A stretch of DNA of 64,000 nucleotides from the NCBI GenBank assembly GCA_947495775.1, contig CANMAQ010000006.1, forward strand, positions 1 through 64,000, given 5' to 3'. This document shows, in pieces, positions 50,852-59,345 of this stretch. The DNA is from Jejuia algarum. Its GTDB lineage: Bacteria > Bacteroidota > Bacteroidia > Flavobacteriales > Flavobacteriaceae. A program made the translations under genes and the position numbers. The notes under the pieces were generated by a model. That model was not told the DNA's origin, searched no databases, and saw only the letters and a program-made list of their open reading frames with translations. Numbering within the stretch: position 1 is the stretch's first letter; the number at the start of each line of letters is the position of its first letter.

Positions 50852-52156
50852 TTAGACAATTGTAACCTTAACACGTTTAATTCGTTTTTTATCCATAGCC
50901 TCTACAGTAAAGACATAATCTTTAAAAAAAATCTTAGATTGCAATTTAGGGAAACTCCCAGAAATCTCTAATACAAAACCTGCTATAGTTTCTGCTTCTC
51001 CCTTATCTGACTCAAAAACACTATCATCGTCAAGTTTAATGACTTTATAAAAGTCTTTTAACGCTGTTTTCCCCTCAAATACATAATTTTTATCATCTAA
51101 TTTTGAGTAATTTAAATCATCATCATCAAATTCGTCACTAATATCTCCTACAATTTCCTCTATAATATCTTCTAAAGAAATTAAACCTGAAGTGCCACCA
51201 TACTCATCTACAACAACGGCTAAATGCACCTTTTTTTCTTGAAATTCGGCCATTAAATCATCTAATTTCTTATTCTCAGGCACAAAAAAAGGTGCTCGCA
51301 GTAAACGGGTCCAATCAAATTGTTTTCTATCTAGATATGGCAGTAAATCCTTCACATAGAGAATGCCTTTAATATGGTCTACATTTTCTTCGTAAACCGG
51401 TATTCTAGAGTAACCGTGTTTAACAATATCTGGTAAGATGTGTTGATAAGCAGCTTCAATATTAAGTGCAAAAATATCTATTCTGGGACGCATCACTTGT
51501 TTTGTATCTGTATTACCAAACGATACAATGCCTTGCAATATTTTCTTTTCTTCTTTAGAGGTGTCCTCATTACTAGTCAATTCTAACGCTTGAGACAATT
51601 GATCGACACTCAAGTTTGATTTTTGTCGCCCTAATTTTTTATGTATGCCTAACGTAACACCACGCATAGGCAAACTAATAGGGGACAAAATAACATCTAA
51701 AACTTTTAAAGGATACGCCATAAGACATGCAAACTTTACGCTATTTCTACTGGCATATATTTTAGGCAAAATTTCACCAAAAAGCAGTATTAAAAACGTA
51801 ACCACAACCACCTCTAACACAAATTTAAGTTTTGGGTTCGCTATAGCTCCAAATAAAAAATCGCCCAAATAAGCAAATAGTATAACAACGGCTATGTTTA
51901 TAAAGTTATTGGCGACAAGAATTGTTGCCAATAGCTTTTTAGGGCGGTCTAAAAGTTGTAATACTATTTTAAAAGGCTTGGTCTCTGCATCGGGGTCGAT
52001 CTCTATTTCTGTTCGTGTTAACGAAAATAAGGCGACCTCTGCTCCAGATATCAGTGCAGAACAACATAAAAGTACGGCTAACAAGACAAAGCCTGATAGT
52101 ATTGAGACGTCTATTGTTGCCATTAAAAGCATTAAACTGGGAGGTTCTGGATCCAA
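50852..52156 (-). CDS. gldE: Gliding motility protein GldE (CNNM/CorC-like)
   Basis: The 434-residue membrane protein has an N-terminal CNNM transmembrane domain (about 15-190) with ALISGAEVALFSLTRTEI. A CBS pair follows (about 210-330), with QVMRPRIDIFALN, GYSRIPVYEENVDHIKG and LAVVVDEYGGTSGLISLEDIIEEIVGDI. A CorC/HlyC-type C-terminal domain follows (about 345-430). This matches GldE, which in Flavobacterium partly overlaps GldD in function. The true start could be 52156 or an ATG at 52123. Confidence 0.93.
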   Translation of the reverse strand: MDPEPPSLMLLMATIDVSILSGFVLLAVLLCCSALISGAEVALFSLTRTEIEIDPDAETKPFKIVLQLLDRPKKLLATILVANNFINIAVVILFAYLGDFLFGAIANPKLKFVLEVVVVTFLILLFGEILPKIYASRNSVKFACLMAYPLKVLDVILSPISLPMRGVTLGIHKKLGRQKSNLSVDQLSQALELTSNEDTSKEEKKILQGIVSFGNTDTKQVMRPRIDIFALNIEAAYQHILPDIVKHGYSRIPVYEENVDHIKGILYVKDLLPYLDRKQFDWTRLLRAPFFVPENKKLDDLMAEFQEKKVHLAVVVDEYGGTSGLISLEDIIEEIVGDISDEFDDDDLNYSKLDDKNYVFEGKTALKDFYKVIKLDDDSVFESDKGEAETIAGFVLEISGSFPKLQSKIFFKDYVFTVEAMDKKRIKRVKVTIV

Positions 52157-52180
52157 ATACTTTAATTTTAATTATACGGT

Positions 52181-52633
52181 TTAGAAAGGTAAATCGTCAC
52201 TATCTTCTGATAGCGTTGTATTAGAACTGGGTTGGGCTGTTGGAGACGGTGCTTGGGAACTTGTAGCACCAGCATTAGGATTGGTCGCGCCCTCTGCTTT
52301 TGTACTTAAAAAAGTAAAATCTGAACATTGTATTTCTGTAGAGTACCTGTCATTCCCTTTTTCATCGGTCCACTTACGGGTCTTTAAACGGCCTTCAATA
52401 TACACCTTATCGCCTTTACTTAAATACTTCTCACATATTTCGGCCCCTTTATTTCTAACCACAATATTATGCCATTCAGTATTGGTGACACGTTCATTAG
52501 TTTGTTTATTCGTATACGTTTCATTAGTTGCTAATGGAAATCGCCCTACACAACCACCACCCTCAAAGTAATGCATTTTCACTTCATCTCCCAAATGCCC
52601 TATGAGCATCACTTTATTTAACGTACCTGACAT
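52181..52633 (-). CDS. ssb: Single-stranded DNA-binding protein with acidic tip
   Basis: MSGTLNKVMLIGHLGDEV at 52633 is the family start; an upstream Met (52681) adds a hydrophobic leader and is rejected. The OB-fold core (about 1-110) has TEWHNIVVRNKGAEICEKYL and VYIEGRLKTRKWTDEKG. A low-complexity Ser/Thr/Pro linker (about 115-140) and EDSDDLPF end the protein. This is the housekeeping SSB that binds ssDNA and recruits replication and repair proteins. The gene lies between mutY and gldE, as usual. Confidence 0.95.
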   Translation of the reverse strand: MSGTLNKVMLIGHLGDEVKMHYFEGGGCVGRFPLATNETYTNKQTNERVTNTEWHNIVVRNKGAEICEKYLSKGDKVYIEGRLKTRKWTDEKGNDRYSTEIQCSDFTFLSTKAEGATNPNAGATSSQAPSPTAQPSSNTTLSEDSDDLPF

Positions 52634-52812
52634 ATTCTTAAAAATTAAGGATAACAAAAGTAAAGAAATAATCTTTAGCACCTTTTGAATTATTGGCTGA
52701 ATACCAAAAGATCGTAACGCCTTAGTATTCGCCTTCTAAAATTAACGAAAAATATTGGTTTCACGCAGGATTTACTACAAAAAACCCATAGAGAGTAGCC
52801 GTTGTTTTTAAA

Positions 52813-53853
52813 CTAAAATCCAAACGTTTCTATAAACTTACCTATTATTACAGGTACAGGATATGTTTCTATGGCGTTACAAGCAATTCCCGCTTTAAGT
52901 GTGCCCTCTAGGCTTACAATCCAAAATGTAATGTGTAAATGTTGATGCGACAGTTTGTGAAGTTGAGGCACCGTATTGTATTGTACCACATCGAAGGCAA
53001 CACCTTTAGTATGCGTATTGGTCTTTAGCAATTCAAGACACCCCTCATGACTTATATTTTCTGTCGTTTCTATTAAAGGAAATTGATATAAATTTTGCCA
53101 TATGCCCTTGCCTTCTCGTCTTTCTAATACCGTTTTATGATCTTGAGACAAGAAAACCATAAAATTAAAATACCGTTGTTTTACTTTTACCTTCTTAAGC
53201 TTAACAGGCAATTGCGCTATAGTTCCTTTTTGAAACGCCACACACGATGATGAAAAAGGACAAAACATACAATCTGGCGTTTTAGGCTTGCACTGCATAG
53301 CCCCAAACTCCATAATAGCTTGATTAAATGTTGCAGGATCCTTGACATCAATAAGATCTTGAGCTAATGTTTTAAATTGCTTTATACCTTCTGTTGTATT
53401 AATAGGAGTAGCAATTCCAAAATAGCGTGCAAGCACTCTATATACATTACCATCTACAACAGCAGTTACTTCGTTAAAACATATAGATGCTATAGCGCTA
53501 GCGGTGTAATCGCCAACACCTTTTAATTTTAACAAGGTTTTGTAGGTATTAGGAAACACACCAGCGCAGTCGTTTACTACATACTGTGCCGAAGCATGTA
53601 AATTTCTAGCTCTAGAATAGTACCCCAGGCCTTGCCACAATTTTAAAACCTCTTGCTCGTCTGCCTTTGCAAGATCATAAACTGTGGGGAAATTTTCAAC
53701 AAAAGCCTCATAATAAGGTAAGCCTTGTTTTACTTGTGTTTGCTGTAAAATGATTTCTGAAAGCCAAATAAAATACGGATTTTGAGTTTCTCGCCAAGGC
53801 AATTTCCTATTGTTACTTGAATACCAGTCTTTTAATGTTTTAGAAAAGGCCAT
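52813..53853 (-). CDS. mutY: A/G-specific adenine glycosylase MutY
   Basis: The 346-residue repair enzyme removes A paired with 8-oxoG. It has the HhH motif LKGVGDYTASAIASI (about 109-123), the catalytic Asp in AVVDGNVYRVL, and the 4Fe-4S motif CKPKTPDCMFCPFSSSC (Cys-x6-Cys-x2-Cys-x5-Cys, about 192-208). A C-terminal NUDIX-like domain (about 225-345) reads 8-oxoG. The gene is first in mutY-ssb-gldE-gldD and is divergent from the HU gene. Confidence 0.96.
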   Translation of the reverse strand: MAFSKTLKDWYSSNNRKLPWRETQNPYFIWLSEIILQQTQVKQGLPYYEAFVENFPTVYDLAKADEQEVLKLWQGLGYYSRARNLHASAQYVVNDCAGVFPNTYKTLLKLKGVGDYTASAIASICFNEVTAVVDGNVYRVLARYFGIATPINTTEGIKQFKTLAQDLIDVKDPATFNQAIMEFGAMQCKPKTPDCMFCPFSSSCVAFQKGTIAQLPVKLKKVKVKQRYFNFMVFLSQDHKTVLERREGKGIWQNLYQFPLIETTENISHEGCLELLKTNTHTKGVAFDVVQYNTVPQLHKLSHQHLHITFWIVSLEGTLKAGIACNAIETYPVPVIIGKFIETFGF

Positions 53854-53915
53854 AGATTATTTTTCTACCAAGCGCTAAAATAAACGTTTATAATCTTAAA
53901 TTTTAATGAATTAGG

Positions 53916-53948
53916 TTTGAAATATTGAATATTAAATGCATATATTTG
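53916..53948 (+). promoter_or_regulatory. Consensus promoter of the HU gene
   Basis: A -33 TTTG (53916-53919) and a -7 TATATTTG (53941-53948) are separated by 21 bases, a full Bacteroidota consensus. Transcription would start at about 53955, 40 bases before the ATG. Confidence 0.75.
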
Positions 53949-53994
53949 CATCCCTTTTAAAATATTATAATAACCCAAATAATAAAAAATTAAA

Positions 53995-54285
53995 ATGACG
54001 AAGGCTGATTTGGTAGCAAAAATTTCTGAGAAGTTAGGAATTGAAAAAGGAGATGTTCAAGCAACAGTTGAAACATTCATGGAAGAAGTAAAAACTTCTT
54101 TAGAAAGTGGAGACAATGTATACTTAAGAGGTTTTGGAAGCTTTATCATTAAAACAAGAGCTGAAAAAACAGGTAGAAACATTTCAAAAAACACTACTAT
54201 AAAAATACCTGCTCACAATATCCCTGCATTTAAACCTGCAAAAGTTTTTGTTGAGGGTGTTAAAACTAACGTTGAAGTTAAGTAA
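53995..54285 (+). CDS. HU-family nucleoid DNA-binding protein
   Basis: The 96-residue protein is a typical HU/IHF subunit. It has MTKADLVAKISEKLG and an N-terminal helix pair, the dimer core GDNVYLRGFGSFIIKTRAEKTGRNISKNTTIKIPAHNIPAFKPAK with the Pro of the DNA-bending arm, and a C-terminal helix. It has no extension. It has its own strong promoter and is followed by a 30-residue basic peptide, so both may be on one transcript. Known: HU compacts DNA. Confidence 0.94.
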   Translation: MTKADLVAKISEKLGIEKGDVQATVETFMEEVKTSLESGDNVYLRGFGSFIIKTRAEKTGRNISKNTTIKIPAHNIPAFKPAKVFVEGVKTNVEVK

Positions 54286-54350
54286 AAAGCACAAGTACCG
54301 ATCATAAGGACCGGTATAAAATAAATTATTAATTTAAAAATATACTATTT

Positions 54351-54443
54351 ATGCCAAGTGGTAAGAAACGTAAAAGACATAAGGTAGCAACGCACAAGCG
54401 TAAGAAACGCAGACGCGCTAACCGTCACAAGAAAAAGAAATAA
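54351..54443 (+). CDS. 30-residue very basic peptide, possible ribosomal or nucleic-acid binding protein
   Basis: This gene encodes 30 residues: MPSGKKRKRHKVATHKRKKR, then more Arg, Asn, His and Lys, ending in four Lys. About two thirds of the residues are Lys or Arg. It lies between the HU gene and rng, with a strong terminator three bases after the stop. From memory, near-identical short peptides are found at this position in many Bacteroidota, which supports it being real. The composition fits a small ribosomal protein such as the bTHX/S22 type, but I could not confirm this. It is 65 bases after the HU stop. Confidence 0.75.
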   Translation: MPSGKKRKRHKVATHKRKKRRRANRHKKKK

Positions 54444-54446
54444 ATC

Positions 54447-54476
54447 AAAAAAGTAGTTTGAACAACTACTTTTTTT
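54447..54476 (+). terminator. Intrinsic terminator after the basic peptide gene
   Basis: AGTAGTT (54452-54458) and AACTACT (54464-54470) pair, with A-runs before and seven T after. Confidence 0.85.
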
Positions 54477-54619
54477 GATTTTTAAAAACAACAACGTTCT
54501 TTGAAATGAGTTCTCAAATTTTTAGTACAGTAATTGTATTTTGAACTCCACGGATTAAAATCCTGTGATAAAAATTAAGTTTAATCCATTTCGCTTTTAG
54601 CGGAATTAAAATTAACAAA

Positions 54620-56164
54620 ATGGATAAAGAATTGATTATTCGATCTAATTCCGAAGCTGTTGATTTTGCCTTATTAAAAGATGGAAAACTTATTGAATTA
54701 CAAAAAGATGAAGATGATAACAATTTTTCGGTTGGCGACGTGTTTATTGCCAAAGCGCGAAAAACGGTTCCAGGACTAAATGCTGCATTTGTTAATGTAG
54801 GTTATGAAAAAGATGCATTTTTGCACTATCATGATTTAGGGCCTAAATTACCTTCACTTTTAAAATTCACAAAACGTGTAAGCACAGGTAAACTAAAAGA
54901 TTTTTCTTTAAAAAATTTCCCGTTTGAAAAGGATATTGAGAAAGACGGCAAAATTGTCGATGCCTTAAAATCCAATCAATCGCTATTAGTACAAATTGTA
55001 AAAGAACCGATATCTACAAAAGGCCCTAGAATAACATCTGAGTTATCTATTGCTGGTAGATATATCGTTTTAATGCCTTTTTCTAATCGCATCTCTATTT
55101 CACAAAAAATAGAAGATCGTGAAGAAAAAGACCGCTTAAAGCGTTTGGTTAAAAGTATCACACCGCAAGGTTTTGGTATTATTGTTCGTACTGTAGCACA
55201 AGGCAAAAAAGTAGCCGAATTAGATAATGATTTACAGAATTTGCTCCAACGCTGGAATGCAATGTGTAAAAAATTATACAAAGCACATCACCCTAGTAAA
55301 GTATTAGGAGAAATGAATAAAGCCTCTTCTATATTAAGAGACATATTTAATGACTCGTTTACAGGTATTACGGTCGATGATGAAACTTTGTACTATCAAA
55401 TTAAAGAGTATTTACAAGAGATTGCTCCTAAAAAAGAATCAATCGTTAAATTGTATCAGTCTAAAATTCCCGTATTCGAAAAATTTGGAATTGAACGACA
55501 AATTAAAACCTCTTTTGGTAAAACCGTTTCCATGACAAAGGGTGCGTATTTGGTTATAGAACACACCGAAGCCCTTCATGTCGTTGATGTAAATAGCGGT
55601 AACAGATCTAATAAATCGAACAACCAAGAGCAAACAGCATTAGAAGTCAACTTAATCTCTGCAACAGAAATTGCCCGTCAATTACGCTTACGTGATATGG
55701 GCGGTATTATTGTTATAGATTTTATAGATATGACTAAACCAGAGAACAGGCAGAAACTCTTTAATCACCTTCGCGATGAAATGAAGGATGACAGAGCTAA
55801 ACACAAGATATTGCCTCCAAGTAAATTTGGTTTGATACAAATTACGAGACAACGTACGCGTCCAGAAATGAACATAAAAACCAGAGAGGAAAACCCTAAT
55901 GGTACAAGTGGCGCAGAAGTTGAAGCACCTATCAGTTTGGTGCAAAAAATTAACCAAGATCTTGAAAGATTATTAAAAAAAGACTATACAAAGGTGACAT
56001 TAAACACACATCCTTTTATAGCAGCCTTTCTAACAAAAGGCTTTCCATCTATTCGTTCTAAATGGTTATTAGAACACAAAAAATGGGTTAAAATTTTACC
56101 CCGCGATGCTTACACATATTTAGAATATCATTTTTTTGATAAAGATGGTAATCAAATTAAATAA
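54620..56164 (+). CDS. rng: Ribonuclease E/G family endoribonuclease
   Basis: The 514-residue enzyme cuts single-stranded AU-rich RNA and matures 16S rRNA 5' ends. It has an N-terminal S1-like domain (about 35-130) with VPGLNAAFVNVGYEKDAFLHYHDLG, the RNase H-like part, and the catalytic segment with HVVDVNSGNRSNK and GGIIVIDFIDMTKPENRQ, which carry the two metal-binding Asp residues. TRQRTRPEMN precedes the C-terminal part. It lacks the long scaffold tail of RNase E, so RNase G is the better label. A terminator follows. Confidence 0.94.
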   Translation: MDKELIIRSNSEAVDFALLKDGKLIELQKDEDDNNFSVGDVFIAKARKTVPGLNAAFVNVGYEKDAFLHYHDLGPKLPSLLKFTKRVSTGKLKDFSLKNFPFEKDIEKDGKIVDALKSNQSLLVQIVKEPISTKGPRITSELSIAGRYIVLMPFSNRISISQKIEDREEKDRLKRLVKSITPQGFGIIVRTVAQGKKVAELDNDLQNLLQRWNAMCKKLYKAHHPSKVLGEMNKASSILRDIFNDSFTGITVDDETLYYQIKEYLQEIAPKKESIVKLYQSKIPVFEKFGIERQIKTSFGKTVSMTKGAYLVIEHTEALHVVDVNSGNRSNKSNNQEQTALEVNLISATEIARQLRLRDMGGIIVIDFIDMTKPENRQKLFNHLRDEMKDDRAKHKILPPSKFGLIQITRQRTRPEMNIKTREENPNGTSGAEVEAPISLVQKINQDLERLLKKDYTKVTLNTHPFIAAFLTKGFPSIRSKWLLEHKKWVKILPRDAYTYLEYHFFDKDGNQIK

Positions 56165-56165
56165 T

Positions 56166-56202
56166 AAAAAACCCCTAACATTTAAGTCTAGGGGTTTTTT
56201 TA
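56166..56202 (+). terminator. Intrinsic terminator after rng
   Basis: ACCCCTA (56171-56177) and TAGGGGT (56189-56195) form the stem, with an A-run before and seven T in total after. Confidence 0.9.
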
Positions 56203-56287
56203 TATGCAATTGTATATCATGAAACGTATTTGTACAAATTAAATACAAATAACATGACATGCTGCCTTCATTCTTATGAAAACAGCA

Positions 56288-57319
56288 TTATGCGGCTGGA
56301 TTAGGAATTTCGTTATGAATAGCATCTATTTCATCTAATATAGCATCACTTAAAGTAACATCGATACTTGCTATATTCTCTTCTAATTGGTAACGTTTTG
56401 TAGCACCTATAATGGTACTTGTAACAAAAGGTTGTTGGTTTACAAACGCTAATGACAAAGCCGCTAAACTTAAATTATTAGCCTCTGCTATTTCCATATA
56501 ACGTCGTGTAGCTTCTGTTGCTTGTGCACTGCTATAGCGTGCAAATCTTGGAAATAATGCTAATCTGGCATCGTCTTCTGCCTTACCCGTTATATATTTT
56601 CCTGAAAGCACACCAAATGCCATTGGCGAATACGCTAAGAGTCCTATATGCTCTCTTAAAGCTACTTCTGCTAAATCAGTTTCAAAAGATCTACATAACA
56701 TAGAATACGCATTTTGAATGGTTAGCATACGTGGTAAATCGTGCGTTTTATGTTCTTGGATATAACGCATGGCTCCCCATGAATTTTCATTAGAGATACC
56801 TACATGACGAATACGCCCTGCTTGTATTTCTTTATCCAAGCTGTGTAATATCTCATTAAAATTATCATCCCACTGGGTATCGTATTTGTACAAACGTTGC
56901 CCGAAGCGGTTAGTATCGCGTTCTGGCCAGTGCAACTGGTATAAATCTATATAATCAGTTTGCAAACGCTTTAACTCTAAATCTATAGCTTCTGTAATCG
57001 ATTTAGGACTAAAACCTGTTGTTCTAATATGTGCCGTATAATCGCCAGGCCCTGCTATTTTAGAAGCCAAAACCACCTTATCTCTTCGTCCTGTTTTTTT
57101 TAACCAACTCCCAATAATTTCACTGGTTTTACCTTGCGTTTCTGCATTGGCAGGAACAGGATACAATTCTGCACTGTCTATAAAGTTTACCCCCTTATCA
57201 AAAGCATAATCCAACTGCTCATGCCCTTCTGCTTCTGTATTTTGATTGCCCCAAGTCATAGACCCTAAGGCTATTTTACTCACTTTTATGTCTGTATGCG
57301 GTAGTGTTGTGTATTTCAT
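56288..57319 (-). CDS. Aldo/keto reductase, Tas-like
   Basis: The 343-residue NADPH-dependent oxidoreductase has the AKR TIM barrel. It shows LPHTDIKVSKIALGSMTWGNQNTEAEGHEQLDYAFDKGVNFIDSAELYPV, with the catalytic Asp and Tyr in the FIDSAELY stretch. Other features are LASKIAGPGDYTAHIRTTGFSP, YIDLYQLHWPERDTNRFGQ and LLAYSPMAFGVLSGKY. Closest subgroup is Tas/YghZ-like. Substrate unknown. It is monocistronic. Confidence 0.9.
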   Translation of the reverse strand: MKYTTLPHTDIKVSKIALGSMTWGNQNTEAEGHEQLDYAFDKGVNFIDSAELYPVPANAETQGKTSEIIGSWLKKTGRRDKVVLASKIAGPGDYTAHIRTTGFSPKSITEAIDLELKRLQTDYIDLYQLHWPERDTNRFGQRLYKYDTQWDDNFNEILHSLDKEIQAGRIRHVGISNENSWGAMRYIQEHKTHDLPRMLTIQNAYSMLCRSFETDLAEVALREHIGLLAYSPMAFGVLSGKYITGKAEDDARLALFPRFARYSSAQATEATRRYMEIAEANNLSLAALSLAFVNQQPFVTSTIIGATKRYQLEENIASIDVTLSDAILDEIDAIHNEIPNPAA

Positions 57320-57386
57320 AGTGTTTTAGTTTTCTCTAGCACTTTTTTTATTAAATCTAAGCGTTTCTTTTCCTTAGTGTAAAGAT

Positions 57387-57427
57387 AAAAAACCGTTAAA
57401 AGCTAAAATAGCTTTTAACGGTTTTTT
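57387..57427. terminator. Bidirectional intrinsic terminator
   Basis: ACCGTTAAAAGCTA (57392-57405) and TAGCTTTTAACGGT (57409-57422) form a 14-bp stem with T-runs on both strands. On the minus strand it ends the xth-ompA unit. Confidence 0.9.
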
Positions 57428-57476
57428 ATGTCTAGTAGGTGTGTGTAACTGTAAGCCCTGTTTTCCACCCTATACA

Positions 57477-58433
57477 TTAATCATTTAACAATCGCGTTAA
57501 TTCATCTAATTTAGGGGTTAAAACAACTTCTATACGTCTGTTTTTAGCACGCCCAACTTCGGTATCATTATTCGCAATCGGCGCATACTCTCCGCGACCC
57601 GCCGCTGTTAGATTCTCTGGATTAATAGCAGTATTCTCTCTTAATATATTTACAATGGCTGTGGCACGTTTGGTTGATAAATCCCAATTACTGGTCAATA
57701 CACCACTTCCAGAATACGGTATATTATCGGTATGGCCTTCTATCAAAACTGCTATATCTGGATTTTCTGCCAAGACATTCCCCAAACTACGCACTGCAGT
57801 TTTACCATCTGTACCTACTGCCCAACTCCCCGATTGGAACAGCAGTTTGTTCTCCATAGAAACATATACTTTACCACCGCGTTGCTCTACTGTAAGTCCT
57901 TTACCTTCAAAATCGGTTAAAGCTCTAGAAATCGCATCTCTTAACTGCGACATAGCAGCATCTTTAGTGGCAATAACACTTTCTAACTCTGCAATACGGC
58001 TTGAGCGTTCTTCCAATGCTTTCTTTAATTTCTCTAAGCGTGCATTTTCTGCTGCTAGTGCTTGCTTTTTAGCTTCTAATTGTGCCAATAACTCCCTGTT
58101 CTTTTGTGAATTTTTAGTAATAGAAGCCGAACTATTTTTTTCTAAAGCGGCATAAGATGCTTTTAAATTATCTAAATTAGATGTTGCGGCATTGTACGCA
58201 TCGCGAAGCTCGTCGCGCTCTGCAACTACCTCGTCATAAGATTTTTGCAATTGATCTCGTTCATTTTTAAGCCCATTTTTTGTTTTTAATAAGGCTTCAT
58301 TCGCCTCAGAAAGCGTTCTGTTTTCTTGTTTTAAAGTCGCATACTTGCTTTCTAAATCCTTATATATTTTTGGAGACACGCAAGATGTGAGCCCTACTAA
58401 GGCGCCTGCTACTATTAAACTATATTTTATCAT
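57477..58433 (-). CDS. OmpA-family lipoprotein with long coiled coil
   Basis: MIKYSLIVAGALVGLTSCVSP starts at 58433 with a lipobox Cys18; two upstream Met codons are possible. Residues about 25-170 form a Glu/Lys/Ala-rich coiled coil (LKQENRTLSEANEALLKTKNGLKNERDQL). The C-terminal OmpA/MotB domain (about 195-315) binds peptidoglycan, with IEGHTDNIPYSGSGVLTSNWDLSTKRATAIV and GRGEYAPIANNDTEVGRAKNRRIEVVL. The lipid anchor, coiled coil and wall domain together bridge outer membrane and cell wall. It is 24 bases downstream of xth. Confidence 0.9.
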   Translation of the reverse strand: MIKYSLIVAGALVGLTSCVSPKIYKDLESKYATLKQENRTLSEANEALLKTKNGLKNERDQLQKSYDEVVAERDELRDAYNAATSNLDNLKASYAALEKNSSASITKNSQKNRELLAQLEAKKQALAAENARLEKLKKALEERSSRIAELESVIATKDAAMSQLRDAISRALTDFEGKGLTVEQRGGKVYVSMENKLLFQSGSWAVGTDGKTAVRSLGNVLAENPDIAVLIEGHTDNIPYSGSGVLTSNWDLSTKRATAIVNILRENTAINPENLTAAGRGEYAPIANNDTEVGRAKNRRIEVVLTPKLDELTRLLND

Positions 58434-58457
58434 AATGTTTATCAATTATAAATGCTA

Positions 58458-59222
58458 TTAATTCTGCTCTATCTCTACAAGAATTGGACAGTGGTCACTA
58501 TGCACGGCTTCTGTAAGTATAACAGATCGTTTTATCGCTTCTTGTAATGGCGCCGCAACCATTGCATAATCTAAACGCCATCCCTTATTATTCGCTCTAG
58601 AGTTGGCACGATAACTCCACCAACTGTACGTTTGCTGCTCTGGGTGCAAATACCTAAAAGCATCTATAAAACCGCTTGAGATAAAATCGCTTATCCATTC
58701 GCGCTCTACAGGTAAAAATCCTGAAACACCTTTCATTTTAGGGTTGTGTATGTCTATGGCTTCATGACATATATTGTAATCTCCACAAATCACCAAATTA
58801 GGAACTTCTGTTTTTAATGTATTGATGTAACCTTGAAATAAATCCATGTATTCCAGTTTATGATCAAGGCGGGCTGCATTAGTCCCCGATGGCAAATAAA
58901 GGCTCATTACAGAGATTCCATCAAAATCCACTCTTATATTTCTACCTTCAAAATCCATAGACTCAATTCCTGTGCCATATACAATGTTTTTAGGTTCTAT
59001 CTTACTTAAAATAGCAACACCACTGTACCCTTTTTTTTGGGCACTAAACCAGTAATGAAATTTATACCCCGCATCTTCGAACAGGCTTAGGTCTAATTGT
59101 TCTTTCATGGCTTTTATTTCTTGCAAACAAATCACATCTGGATCTGCACTTTTTAACCAATCTATAAAGCCTTTATTAATGGCTGCTCGAATACCGTTTA
59201 CATTATAAGATATTATTTTCAT
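58458..59222 (-). CDS. xth: Exodeoxyribonuclease III
   Basis: The 254-residue apurinic endonuclease/3' exonuclease shows ISYNVNGIRAA, the catalytic Glu in VICLQEIKA, VICGDYNICHEAIDIHNPK with Asp-x-Asn, the NNKGWRLDYAMV motif and the terminal AVHSDHCPI with the Asp-His pair. Length is normal. It is divergent from the giant beta-barrel gene and reads into the OmpA gene. Confidence 0.95.
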   Translation of the reverse strand: MKIISYNVNGIRAAINKGFIDWLKSADPDVICLQEIKAMKEQLDLSLFEDAGYKFHYWFSAQKKGYSGVAILSKIEPKNIVYGTGIESMDFEGRNIRVDFDGISVMSLYLPSGTNAARLDHKLEYMDLFQGYINTLKTEVPNLVICGDYNICHEAIDIHNPKMKGVSGFLPVEREWISDFISSGFIDAFRYLHPEQQTYSWWSYRANSRANNKGWRLDYAMVAAPLQEAIKRSVILTEAVHSDHCPILVEIEQN

Positions 59223-59345
59223 AAGCGTGTTGAAGTGTTTCAGCTAAAATAAATAATACGTTACTTTTACACTATAGAATTTAGCAGGAGTTTTTAACGA
59301 ATTCTAATGATAAAATATTTTAGCCAAATCGCAGTTTAATATTTA

